A stretch of DNA of 64,000 nt from the NCBI RefSeq assembly GCF_041729615.1, contig NZ_CP154874.1, positions 3,951,501 to 4,015,500 on the forward strand. The letters are read 5' to 3'. Below the pieces are notes generated by a model. It saw only the letters and a list, made by a program, of their open reading frames with translations, was not told where the DNA came from and searched no databases. Below, piece by piece: positions 41,841-50,204 of this stretch (its first letter is position 1; each line of letters begins with the position of its first letter). The position numbers and the translations under genes were made by a program. Origin of the DNA: Pseudomonas alcaligenes (GTDB lineage Bacteria; Pseudomonadota; Gammaproteobacteria; Pseudomonadales; Pseudomonadaceae).

Positions 41841-43205
41841 ATGAGCATGCAGAACAAAGCGCAGATGGTCGAGGCCGTGCTGTTCTTCAATGAGCGCGGC
41901 GTCTGCAAGGAGATGCTGTTTCCCGAGTTCGAGGCCCTGCTCGACAACGTGGTCAACCTGCCCGAACTGGCCGACCAGCAGATGCGCCTGGCCTACGTGC
42001 TGATCAACCCGCGCCTGCTGGTGCGCGCCGTGGTGTTCTTCTACCTGGATTTCGATGAGCGTGGCGCGGCCGACAAGGGCTGGAACCTGCCGCTGCGCCA
42101 CCTGGCCGACAACGCCGGGCGCGGCCCCGACCTCGGCGCCGGGCCGATCCGCCTGGCCTGCCGCAGCCAGTGCCCGGTGTCCTGGCACCAGATGCACCTG
42201 TGGGACCCCAGCCTGGCCCCCGGCAAGAACGACCTGGTACTGATCCGCGATGCGGTCAAGCGCAACTCCCTCGGCCTGCTGGTGGAGGAGGATGCGCCGG
42301 TGGTGCTGGCCGAGCGCCTGCAGGTCGCCGCCGAGGACAAGTGGCAGGCACCCGACCCCGCCCGCGAGGAGGCCGGCAAGCAGGCCGAGCAGAAGGAGCA
42401 GGAGCACCGCCTGAAGACCGCCCAGCTGATCAAGCAGCAGCGCCTGCGCATCAGCACTCTGGGCAAGCAGCATGAAGAAGAGCTGGCGCGCCTCAAGCTG
42501 GCGGCCGAAGAGCGCCAGCGCGCCTTGCAGACCGAGATCCACAACCTGCACCAGGCCCTGCGTCAACAGGAAGAGTTGAACAACAGCCTCAAGGCGCAGC
42601 TGGGGGCCCAGGCCGACAGCATGCAGCAGACCCGCGAGGAGCTGGCCAGGCAGTTGCGGGACCTGGAGAAGCACGGTCGTACCGAAACCGACATCCTGCG
42701 TGCGCAATTCGACTCCGAACTGCAGGCCCGGGTTGCCGCTGCCGTGGCGGAGTTCAGGGAGCAAGTGGCGCTTCGCGACGTCGAGCTGGCCTACCGTGCC
42801 GAGCAGGAGACCCAGCTGCAGCAGGAACTCGAGCGCCTCAGGTGCGAGCGTGACGAGTTGGCCGGTCAGGGCGGCGAGCAGATCCTCGAGCGCCTGGCCA
42901 AGCTTGGCGTGGTGTTCGTGGTCTACCATCCCGGCGCCGGCCACCTGACCATCCCGTTGCAGGATATCGCCCGCTACCAGCTCAATCCCATGAGCTACGC
43001 CGCGGCCAAGTGCTTCGTCTCCGAGGAGCAGTACCGCCAGTGGCTGGCCCACTACCAGCAGCCTACCTGCGAGGCCAGCCTGCCCTCCGGCGAGCGCTGT
43101 GCCATGCCCATCGACCGGGTGGAAACGCCCAGCCGCTTCATCGTCGGCGAGTCCAATTGCTGCGCCCGGCACAAGGCCGGAGCCCGCCTGCGTACCGTCG
43201 GCTAG
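41841..43205 (+). CDS. Conserved hypothetical coiled-coil protein
   Basis: A 454-residue cytoplasmic protein without a family name I can give. Residues 1-160 form a globular domain (AVLFFNERGVCKEMLFPEFE, AYVLINPRLLVRAVVFFYLDF). Residues about 170-355 are a long, Glu/Gln/Arg/Leu-rich coiled coil. Residues 360-454 form a second small domain with several cysteines and a histidine (CEASLPSGERC, SNCCARH) that may bind zinc. Similar proteins have been labelled chromosome-partitioning because of the coiled coil, which is not good evidence. Its stop TAG overlaps the GTG of the next gene. The 208-bp gap before it holds no gene I can support. Confidence 0.8.
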   Translation: MSMQNKAQMVEAVLFFNERGVCKEMLFPEFEALLDNVVNLPELADQQMRLAYVLINPRLLVRAVVFFYLDFDERGAADKGWNLPLRHLADNAGRGPDLGAGPIRLACRSQCPVSWHQMHLWDPSLAPGKNDLVLIRDAVKRNSLGLLVEEDAPVVLAERLQVAAEDKWQAPDPAREEAGKQAEQKEQEHRLKTAQLIKQQRLRISTLGKQHEEELARLKLAAEERQRALQTEIHNLHQALRQQEELNNSLKAQLGAQADSMQQTREELARQLRDLEKHGRTETDILRAQFDSELQARVAAAVAEFREQVALRDVELAYRAEQETQLQQELERLRCERDELAGQGGEQILERLAKLGVVFVVYHPGAGHLTIPLQDIARYQLNPMSYAAAKCFVSEEQYRQWLAHYQQPTCEASLPSGERCAMPIDRVETPSRFIVGESNCCARHKAGARLRTVG

Positions 43206-44149
43206 TGCCGCTGCGCCTGCCCGACTGGGCGCCGACGGCGCCCCTGCACGTGCTTTCCTGCGACTGGCTGACGCGTGCCGGCGTCGAACTGGCCGTGCTG
43301 CGTCTCGATCTGCTCGATCCCCTGCTGTCCGGCAACAAGTGGTTCAAGCTCAGGCCGCACCTCGAGGCTGCCGCCGAGGCCGGTGCCGAGGGGCTGATCA
43401 GCCTGGGCGGCGCCCATTCCAATCATCTGCATGCCCTGGCCGCGGCCGGCCGCCGCTTTGGCTTCGCCACGGTCGGCCTGGTGCGTGGCGAGCCGCAGGA
43501 CACGCCGACGGTGCGTGACCTCGAGGCTTTCGGCATGCGCCTGCACTGGCTGGGCTATGGGGAGTATCGGAGGCGCCACGAGCCAGGGTTCTGGCAATCC
43601 TGGCGCGCGCGCTATCCGCAGCTATGGCCGGTCAACGAGGGGGGCGGCGGCCTGGCGGCGGCGCGTTCCTGTGCGGCCCTGGTCGAGATGGCGCGGGCGC
43701 AGCTGGTGAGCATCGGCTGGGTCGACTACCACGCCTGGTGGCTGGCTGCCGGGACCGGCACCACGGCGGCCGGCCTGGTGCTCGGCGAGCGGGGCGTTCA
43801 TCCGGTGCATATCGCCATGGCGGTACCGCCGGGGCACGGGGTAGAGAGCCAGCTGCCGGCCATGCTCCGCGAGGCGGGGGTGGCGGACGGCGGCTATCGT
43901 CTGCTGGACGCCAGCCGCGGCGGTTTCGCCCGCCTGGATGCCGAACTGGCCCGCTTCACCCTGGCCGGCGAAGAGGCCATGGGGTTGCCGCTGGAACCGC
44001 TCTACACCGCCAAGGCGTTGCTGGCATTGCGCGCCGAGGTGGAGGCCGGTTACTTTGCTGCGGGTACGCGCCTGCTATTCCTCCACAGCGGTGGTCTGCA
44101 GGGGCTCAGGGCCATGGCCCTGCGCCTGCGGACACTGGTCGCGGACTGA
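43205..44149 (+). CDS. PLP-dependent D-cysteine desulfhydrase / ACC deaminase family protein
   Basis: A 314-residue fold-type II PLP enzyme. The PLP lysine lies in LLSGNKWFK (Lys45), followed by SLGGAHSNHLHALAAAGRRFG and the phosphate-binding loop AAGTGTTAAGL. The family includes D-cysteine desulfhydrase and 1-aminocyclopropane-1-carboxylate deaminase; the exact substrate is not clear from the motifs. The start is GTG 43205, overlapping the previous stop (TAGTG), so translation is coupled. The longer frame from 43010 is inside the coiled-coil gene and rejected. It precedes a rhodanese-bearing gene by 38 bp, compatible with sulfur chemistry. Confidence 0.85.
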   Translation: MPLRLPDWAPTAPLHVLSCDWLTRAGVELAVLRLDLLDPLLSGNKWFKLRPHLEAAAEAGAEGLISLGGAHSNHLHALAAAGRRFGFATVGLVRGEPQDTPTVRDLEAFGMRLHWLGYGEYRRRHEPGFWQSWRARYPQLWPVNEGGGGLAAARSCAALVEMARAQLVSIGWVDYHAWWLAAGTGTTAAGLVLGERGVHPVHIAMAVPPGHGVESQLPAMLREAGVADGGYRLLDASRGGFARLDAELARFTLAGEEAMGLPLEPLYTAKALLALRAEVEAGYFAAGTRLLFLHSGGLQGLRAMALRLRTLVAD

Positions 44150-44187
44150 GCCGTGCCGCCGAGAAGAACAATGAAGGACTGGTTTTC

Positions 44188-45297
44188 ATGACCGAGCCGC
44201 TGAACCCCGAACAGCTGCGCAGCTTCACCCCGCTCAACGTGCTCTCCGAGCAGCAGTGGCGCGAGCTGCGTCCCCAACTGGTGCCGCAGCCGCTGCTGGC
44301 CGGCCAGTTGCTGTTCCGCCAGGGCGATCAGGCTCGGACTACCTACTATCTGCTGTCCGGCGAGCTGCTGCTGCGCGATGCCGAGGGCCGTGAGCAGCAC
44401 CTGCAGGCCGGCAGCGAAGCCAGCTGTCATCCACTGTCGCCGAGCCTGCCGCGCCTGCACGAGGCGCGTGCGCTGAGCGATGTCAGTGTGCTGGCGCTGG
44501 ATTCCGCCACGCTCGGGCGCCTGCTCAACTGGCGCCTGGCTTATCAGGATCTGCTGCTCGACCTCAGTAGCAGCGGCGAGGATGTCGAGTGGCTGGAACG
44601 TTTGCTGGAAAATCCGCTGTTCAGCAAGGTGCCGCCGGCCAATGTGCGCGCCATGCTCGATCGTCTGCATCCGATCGATCTGCCGGCCGGCAGCCGGGTA
44701 CTGGTCGAAGGCGAGAGCGGTGATTGCTGTTACTTCCTCAAGAGTGGTCGCGCTGAGGTATTTCGGGGAGGCGACGGCGGTCGCCAGGTGCTGGCCGAAC
44801 TGGAAGTGGGCGCCTGCTTCGGTGAGGAGGCGCTGCTGTCCGACCAGCCGCGCAACGCCACCGTCACCCTGATCGAGCCCGGCGTGGTGCTGCGCCTGGA
44901 TCGCCAGGACTTCTTCGCCTTGCTCAAGGCGCCGGTGGTCGACGAGGTGTCCTTCGGCGAGGCGGCGCGCCTGCTGTCGAGCGGCGCCCAGTGGCTGGAC
45001 GTGCGTCTGCAGGCCGAATACGAGCAGGGCCATGCCCAGCAGGCGCTGAACATGCCGTTGCACCTGCTGCGCCTGAAGGTACGTCTGCTGGACAGGGACA
45101 GGACCTACCTGTGCTACTGCGACAGCGGCAAGCGCAGCGCCAGTGCGGTCTTCCTGCTGTCGCAACTGGGCTTTTCCGCCTATGCCCTGCGCGATGGCCT
45201 GGATGCGCTACCGGCGGTGCATCGTGCCGCCCTGCTGTGCGAGAGCGGTCCGGGCTACCTGGCTCGCTCCGGCGGGCGTACCGAGCGCAGTCACTAG
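44188..45297 (+). CDS. Tandem cyclic-nucleotide-binding protein with C-terminal rhodanese domain
   Basis: A 369-residue protein with two CRP-like cNMP-binding domains (about 20-125 and 140-250) and a rhodanese sulfurtransferase domain (about 258-360). The first cNMP domain lacks the binding cassette. The second has a full one, FGEEALLSDQPRNATV (residues 211-226), with the phosphate-binding Arg222. The rhodanese active loop CDSGKR is intact, nucleophile Cys311. No HTH is present. A cyclic-nucleotide-controlled sulfurtransferase is the natural reading, but no ligand has been shown here. Its stop overlaps the convergent DUF1853 stop by three bases. Confidence 0.88.
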   Translation: MTEPLNPEQLRSFTPLNVLSEQQWRELRPQLVPQPLLAGQLLFRQGDQARTTYYLLSGELLLRDAEGREQHLQAGSEASCHPLSPSLPRLHEARALSDVSVLALDSATLGRLLNWRLAYQDLLLDLSSSGEDVEWLERLLENPLFSKVPPANVRAMLDRLHPIDLPAGSRVLVEGESGDCCYFLKSGRAEVFRGGDGGRQVLAELEVGACFGEEALLSDQPRNATVTLIEPGVVLRLDRQDFFALLKAPVVDEVSFGEAARLLSSGAQWLDVRLQAEYEQGHAQQALNMPLHLLRLKVRLLDRDRTYLCYCDSGKRSASAVFLLSQLGFSAYALRDGLDALPAVHRAALLCESGPGYLARSGGRTERSH

Positions 45298-46244
45298 CCT
45301 TCGCTGGCCCGCACGGAGGGCAGGGGCCACTGGTTGCCGACCAGGAAAAGCCGCTCGCTTTCCCGCCAGACGCCCCCGGTATCCGGCTCCAGTCGTACCA
45401 GCAGCTGCGCGGGGGCATCCTCGGCCTGTTGCTGCAGCCACTCATCCAGCTGCTCGTGGCTCCAGACGCTTTCCGCTTCGGCGCGTGCCGGCGCCAGCCA
45501 GGCGCGCCTGGGCAGTGGCTGCCAGCGCCCCGGGCCGGCCTGCTCGCGCCAGGCAGACCAGGCGTGGCGGTGCAGCCAATGCCCGCGCAGGTGGTCCGGG
45601 TGGCTGCCGCGAGGGGAGGCGCAGCCCTCGGGCCAGGGATAGAACAGATAGCCGCCCAGCCAGGTGGCGGCCTGGGGCGATGCAGCGCTCAGGTCGAACA
45701 GGGCTGCGCGCGCCGCTGCGTGGGCGGACAGCGGTAGCTGGTGCTGCGCCAGATGCCGCAGCTTGAGTCCGAGGCGGTCCTCGCTGGCGGGGCCCAGCCA
45801 GTGCTCGGCATCCTCGCCGGCCTCCCGCTCGGGCCCCAGGTACAGCTTGATCGCCAGTTCCAGATGGTGCACGCCCTCGGCGTCGCGCAGCAGCAGGTCT
45901 AGTTCGCCCAGGGTATGGCCACCCTGGCGCACCGGCAGGTTGGCTGCCAGCAGTTGCACGTCCGGCGCCGCCTGCAGGGCGAACTGCCAGAGCCGCTCGT
46001 AATGCCGGCCCAGGCGGCTGGAGCCGGCGGCGAGAAACGCCAGCAGCGCCGCCGGCGCCTGTTCCTGCTGCAGCAACCAGTCGGCCAGGCACTGCGGCTC
46101 ATGCCGCCAGATGCTGGCGGTCAGCGGATGGCGCAGGGGTAGCCCGCTGCCATCGAGCAGCGGCGGAGCCAGCAGCGTCCAGGCCAGGTCGCGGACCTGG
46201 GGCTGGCGCAATTGGTCGAGCAGGGCATCGAGTAGCGCGCGCAT
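45294..46244 (-). CDS. DUF1853 family protein
   Basis: A 316-residue hypothetical beginning MRALLDALLDQLRQPQVRDLAW. Conserved features include LLLRDAEGVHHLELAIKLYL (residues near 130-150), which resembles a nuclease-type beta-strand pattern with acidic residue and Lys, and WLGGYLFYPWPE. A PD-(D/E)XK-like fold is my speculation from that Asp/Glu-X-Lys spacing. The start at 46244 is chosen over in-frame codons further up because those run into the divergent nadK coding sequence. The 84-bp gap to nadK holds both promoters. Confidence 0.8.
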   Translation of the reverse strand: MRALLDALLDQLRQPQVRDLAWTLLAPPLLDGSGLPLRHPLTASIWRHEPQCLADWLLQQEQAPAALLAFLAAGSSRLGRHYERLWQFALQAAPDVQLLAANLPVRQGGHTLGELDLLLRDAEGVHHLELAIKLYLGPEREAGEDAEHWLGPASEDRLGLKLRHLAQHQLPLSAHAAARAALFDLSAASPQAATWLGGYLFYPWPEGCASPRGSHPDHLRGHWLHRHAWSAWREQAGPGRWQPLPRRAWLAPARAEAESVWSHEQLDEWLQQQAEDAPAQLLVRLEPDTGGVWRESERLFLVGNQWPLPSVRASEG

Positions 46245-46328
46245 CGGCCGAGCATAGCCCAGGCGGTTTGCTGCGGCCTCCGGCTTTCGCCCATAATCCG
46301 GGCAATTCTCCCCGTTGCAGAGCGCCCC

Positions 46329-47216
46329 ATGGAGCAATTTCGCAATATCGGCATCATCGGCCGCCTGGGTAGCGCCCAGGTGCTCGATACCATCCGCCGC
46401 CTGAAGAACTTCCTGCTCGAGCGCCACCTGCATGTGATTCTCGAAGACACTATTGCCGAAGTGCTGCCCGGCCACGGCCTACAGACCTGTTCGCGCAAGA
46501 TCCTCGGCGAGGTCTGCGACCTGGTCATAGTGGTCGGCGGCGACGGCAGCATGCTCGGCGCCGCCCGTGCCCTGGCCCGCCACAAGATCCCGGTGCTGGG
46601 CATCAACCGTGGCAGCCTAGGCTTTCTCACCGACATCAAGCCGGACGAGCTGGAGGTCAAGGTCGCCGAAGTGCTGGAGGGGCGCTTCCTCGAGGAAAGC
46701 CGCTTCCTGCTGGAGGCCGAGGTGCGCCGCCATGGTGAGGCCATCGGCCAGGGCGATGCACTCAACGACGTGGTGCTGCACCCGGGCAAGTCGACCAAGA
46801 TGATCGAGTTCGAGCTGTTCATCGATGGCCACTTCGTCTGCAGCCAGAAGGCCGACGGCCTGATCATCGCCACGCCCACCGGCTCCACCGCCTACTCGCT
46901 GTCCGCCGGCGGGCCGATCATGCACCCCAAGCTGGATGCCATGGTCATAGTGCCGATGTACCCGCACACCCTGTCCAGCCGGCCCATAGTGGTCGACGGC
47001 AACAGCGAGCTGAAGATCGTGGTGGCCGACGACCTGCCGATCTACCCGCTGGTGTCCTGCGACGGCCAGAACCACTTCACCTGTGCGCCCGGCGACACCA
47101 TCACGGTGGCCAAGAAGCCGCAGAAGCTGCGCCTGATCCATCCGCTCGACCATAACTACTACGAGGCCTGCCGCACCAAGCTCGGCTGGGGCGGCCGCCA
47201 GTGGAGCCACGACTGA
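46329..47216 (+). CDS. nadK: NAD kinase
   Basis: Phosphorylates NAD to NADP, the sole NADP source in most bacteria. The 295-residue product has the GGDGS motif (VGGDGSML, Asp72), the GINRGSLGFLTDI segment and the TPTGSTAYSLSAGGPI loop. Length matches Pseudomonas PpnK. It lies one base before the phosphoesterase gene, with which it is likely cotranscribed. Confidence 0.97.
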   Translation: MEQFRNIGIIGRLGSAQVLDTIRRLKNFLLERHLHVILEDTIAEVLPGHGLQTCSRKILGEVCDLVIVVGGDGSMLGAARALARHKIPVLGINRGSLGFLTDIKPDELEVKVAEVLEGRFLEESRFLLEAEVRRHGEAIGQGDALNDVVLHPGKSTKMIEFELFIDGHFVCSQKADGLIIATPTGSTAYSLSAGGPIMHPKLDAMVIVPMYPHTLSSRPIVVDGNSELKIVVADDLPIYPLVSCDGQNHFTCAPGDTITVAKKPQKLRLIHPLDHNYYEACRTKLGWGGRQWSHD

Positions 47217-47217
47217 C

Positions 47218-48192
47218 ATGCTGCTGGACAGCGGGCGTAGCTATGACCTGATCGGCGACGTGCATGGCTGCGGGCGCAGCCTGGAGCGTCTGCTCGAGCA
47301 GATGGGCTACAGCCGCCACGCCGGGGTATGGCGCCATCCGCAGCGCATGGCGCTGTTCCTCGGCGACATCATCGACCGCGGCCCGCGCATCCGCGAGGCC
47401 CTGCACCTGGTGCACGACATGGTCGAGGCCGGCCAGGCCCTGTGCATCATGGGCAACCACGAGTACAACGCCCTCGGCTGGTACACCGAGGCGCCGCCCA
47501 ACAGCGAGCGGCGCCATGTGCGCGAGCACACGCCACGCCACGAGCGCCTGCTGCAGCAGACCTTCCGCCAGTTCGAGGAGCATCCGGCGGACTGGCACGA
47601 CTTCCTCGACTGGTTCCAGCAGCTGCCGCTGTTCGTCGACGCCGGGCGCTTCCGCCTGGTGCATGCCTGCTGGGATGGCGAGCTGATCGGCCAGCTGCGC
47701 CAGCGCTTCGCCGATGGTCGGGTCGACCGCGACTTCGTCACCGCCTCGGCGGTGCCCGGCAGCTTCGCCAACCGGGTGTTCGAGCGCCTGCTGCGCGGCA
47801 CCGACCTGCGCCTGCCGCAGGGCCTGACCCTGACCAGCGAGGAGGGCTTCACCCGCAGCTACTTCCGCACCAAGTTCTGGGAAGACGACCCGCAGACCTA
47901 CGGTGACGTAGTGTTCCAGCCCGACGCCCTGCCCGAGAGCGTGGCCAGCCTGCCGCTGGGGCCGAGCGAGAAGAGCCGCCTGCTGCAGTATGGTGCCGAC
48001 GAGCCCATGCTGTTCGTCGGCCATTACTGGCGCCGTGGCCGTCCGGCGCCGATCCGCCCCAACCTGGCCTGCCTGGACTACAGCGCGGTGATGTACGGCA
48101 AGCTGGTGGCCTACCGCCTGGACGACGAAACGCAGATCGACCCGGACAAGTTCGTCTGGGTCGAGGTGGAGCGTCCGGAGGCGCCGCAATGA
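47218..48192 (+). CDS. Calcineurin-like metallophosphoesterase
   Basis: A 324-residue phosphoesterase with the full metal-binding signature: LIGDVHGCGRSL (D-X-H), LFLGDIIDRGP (GDXXDRG), MGNHEYNALGW (GNHE) and a late FVGHYW histidine. The PPP-family motif pattern resembles bacterial diadenosine-tetraphosphatase/protein-phosphatase-like enzymes; the substrate is unknown. Overlaps the rhomboid gene by four bases. Confidence 0.9.
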   Translation: MLLDSGRSYDLIGDVHGCGRSLERLLEQMGYSRHAGVWRHPQRMALFLGDIIDRGPRIREALHLVHDMVEAGQALCIMGNHEYNALGWYTEAPPNSERRHVREHTPRHERLLQQTFRQFEEHPADWHDFLDWFQQLPLFVDAGRFRLVHACWDGELIGQLRQRFADGRVDRDFVTASAVPGSFANRVFERLLRGTDLRLPQGLTLTSEEGFTRSYFRTKFWEDDPQTYGDVVFQPDALPESVASLPLGPSEKSRLLQYGADEPMLFVGHYWRRGRPAPIRPNLACLDYSAVMYGKLVAYRLDDETQIDPDKFVWVEVERPEAPQ

Positions 48193-49049
48193 GCCCGGTG
48201 GAAGCGCTGCGCCGCCCGTTGCAGGAGGACCTCAGCGGCTTCGTCGCCCTGCTGCGGCGCCTGCAGGTGCCGCACCGGGTCAGCGAGGAGCGCGGTGCCC
48301 AGGTGCTCTGGGTGCCGGCCGAGGCCCTGGCCGAGCAGGTGCGTGCGCTGTACCTGCGCTATCCGCAGGGGGCCGCCGAGGAAGAGGTGCCGACGCCGGC
48401 GCAGCCGTCGCGACCGGGCTTGGCCGCGCAGCTACGCGCCAGCTGGATGACCACCCTGGTCCTGCTGCTGACCCTGGTCGTGGCCGGCGTGACCCTGCTC
48501 GGTGACAATTTCACCACCCTGCGCTGGCTGACCTTTCAGGACTTTCGCATCGAAGGCCAGTACCTCTACTTCCAGCCCTGGCTGGCCAGCCTGGAGGCGG
48601 GGCAGTGGTGGCGCCTGGTGTCGCCCATGCTGATCCATTTCGGCATCCTGCACCTGGCCATGAATGCGCTGTGGTACTGGGAGCTGGGGCGGCGCATCGA
48701 GTTTCGCCAGGGCGGCTTCGCCCTGCTCGGGCTGACCCTGCTGTTCGGCCTGCTGTCCAATTTCGCCCAGTTCTGGTTCGGCGGCCCCTCGCTGTTCGGC
48801 GGCTTGTCCGGCGTGCTCTACGGCCTGCTCGGCTACTGCTGGATCTTCCAGCTGCTGGCGCCGACCCCGGCCTATGTATTGCCGCGCGGCGTACTGGCGA
48901 TGATGCTGATCTGGCTGCTGGTGTGCCTGACCGGGGTGATCGATACCCTGGGCTTCGGCTCCATCGCCAACGCCGCCCATGTCGGCGGCCTGCTTGCCGG
49001 CTGCGCCGCGGGTCTCGTCGGCGGTGCGCTGGCGCGCCTGCGTCGGTAA
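48189..49049 (+). CDS. Rhomboid family intramembrane serine protease
   Basis: A 286-residue GlpG-type protease. A cytoplasmic N-terminal domain (about 1-85) is followed by six hydrophobic segments. Catalytic features: LAMNALWYWELG in the second helix (oxyanion Asn), the serine in GGLSGVLYGLLG and the histidine in IANAAHVGGLLAG. It cuts substrates within the membrane; none is known here. ATG at 48189 overlaps the phosphoesterase stop. Confidence 0.94.
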   Translation: MSPVEALRRPLQEDLSGFVALLRRLQVPHRVSEERGAQVLWVPAEALAEQVRALYLRYPQGAAEEEVPTPAQPSRPGLAAQLRASWMTTLVLLLTLVVAGVTLLGDNFTTLRWLTFQDFRIEGQYLYFQPWLASLEAGQWWRLVSPMLIHFGILHLAMNALWYWELGRRIEFRQGGFALLGLTLLFGLLSNFAQFWFGGPSLFGGLSGVLYGLLGYCWIFQLLAPTPAYVLPRGVLAMMLIWLLVCLTGVIDTLGFGSIANAAHVGGLLAGCAAGLVGGALARLRR

Positions 49050-49088
49050 ACTTGGCGCCCTGTTTAGCTTTCCGTGTCGGAGCCCGCG

Positions 49089-49352
49089 ATGTCGTCCTTT
49101 GCCGAAATGATCGAGAACATCACCCCCGAGATCTACCAGAGCCTCAAGCTGGCGGTGGAAATCGGCAAGTGGCCGGACGGCCGCAAGCTCACCCAGGAGC
49201 AGAAGGAGCTGTCGCTGCAGGCCATGATCGCCTGGGAAGTCCAGAACCTGCCCGAGGAAGAGCGCACCGGCTACATGGGCCCGCAGGAGTGCCAGTCCCA
49301 TGCCGAGCCGATTCCCAACATCCTGTTCAAGTCCAACGACACCCTGCACTGA
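49089..49352 (+). CDS. YeaC-like DUF1315 protein
   Basis: An 87-residue soluble protein beginning MSSFAEMIENITPEIYQSLK, with KWPDGRKLTQEQKE and the conserved AMIAWEVQNLPEEERTGYM. It fits the small YeaC/DUF1315 family of unknown function. ATG 49089 is preceded by GGAG six bases upstream; an in-frame GTG at 49074 has no comparable site. Its TGA overlaps the next ATG, so the two are translationally coupled. Confidence 0.9.
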   Translation: MSSFAEMIENITPEIYQSLKLAVEIGKWPDGRKLTQEQKELSLQAMIAWEVQNLPEEERTGYMGPQECQSHAEPIPNILFKSNDTLH

Positions 49353-50191
49353 TGAGCGCGATGAACGAGCTCGGCCGCGGTAGCCTGAGCAAGATGGCCG
49401 TGCGCCTGGGTGAGACGGCGCAATACGCCTTTCGCCTGGACGAGACCGAAGTGCCGGTCAATCCGCTGCTGGGCAAGCGTGTGCGCCTGGAGTTCCTCGG
49501 CGCCATCCACTGCAGCCACTGCGGGCGCAAGACCAAGAAGAGCTTCGCCCAGGGCTACTGCTACCCCTGCTTCACCAAGCTGGCGCAATGCGACAGCTGC
49601 ATCATGAGCCCGGAGCGCTGCCACTACGACGCCGGCACCTGCCGCGAGCCGGAGTGGGGCGAGCAGTTCTGCATGACCGATCATGTGGTGTACCTGGCCA
49701 ACTCCTCGGGAATCAAGGTCGGCATCACTCGCGCCAGCCAGATTCCCACCCGCTGGCTGGACCAGGGCGCCAGCCAGGCACTGCCGATCTTCCGTGTCGC
49801 CACCCGCCAGCAGTCCGGCTTCGTCGAAGACCTGCTGCGCACCCAGGTGGCGGACAAGACCAACTGGCGTGCGCTGCTCAAGGGCGATGCCGTACCGCTC
49901 GATTTGCCGGCCATCCGCGACCAGCTGCTGGAAAGCTGCGCCGAGGGCATTGCTGCGTTGCAGCAGCGCTTCGGCCTGCAGGCGATCCAGCCGGTCGGCG
50001 ATGCCGAAGTGCTGGAAATCCGTTACCCGGTGCAGGCCTACCCGACCAAGGTGGCCAGCCACGACCTCGAGAAGACGCCGGTGGTGGAGGGCATCCTCCG
50101 GGGCATCAAGGGCCAGTACCTGATCCTCGACACCGGCGTGATCAACCTGCGCAAATACACGGCCTACCAGGTCGCCGTACTCACCGAATAA
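49352..50191 (+). CDS. DUF2797 zinc-finger protein with GIY-YIG-like core
   Basis: A 279-residue protein. Residues about 50-110 are cysteine-rich (CSHCGRKTKKSF, CYPCF, CDSCIMSPERC, CREPEWGEQFC) and probably bind zinc. Residues about 112-180 (VVYLANSSGIKVGITR, then RWLDQGASQ, and a Glu in GFVEDLL) resemble the core of a GIY-YIG nuclease domain; that is inference. Function unknown. It starts on the TGATG overlap with the DUF1315 gene and lies 13 bp before pepN. Confidence 0.82.
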   Translation: MSAMNELGRGSLSKMAVRLGETAQYAFRLDETEVPVNPLLGKRVRLEFLGAIHCSHCGRKTKKSFAQGYCYPCFTKLAQCDSCIMSPERCHYDAGTCREPEWGEQFCMTDHVVYLANSSGIKVGITRASQIPTRWLDQGASQALPIFRVATRQQSGFVEDLLRTQVADKTNWRALLKGDAVPLDLPAIRDQLLESCAEGIAALQQRFGLQAIQPVGDAEVLEIRYPVQAYPTKVASHDLEKTPVVEGILRGIKGQYLILDTGVINLRKYTAYQVAVLTE

Positions 50192-50204
50192 GAGGCCACA
50201 AGCC

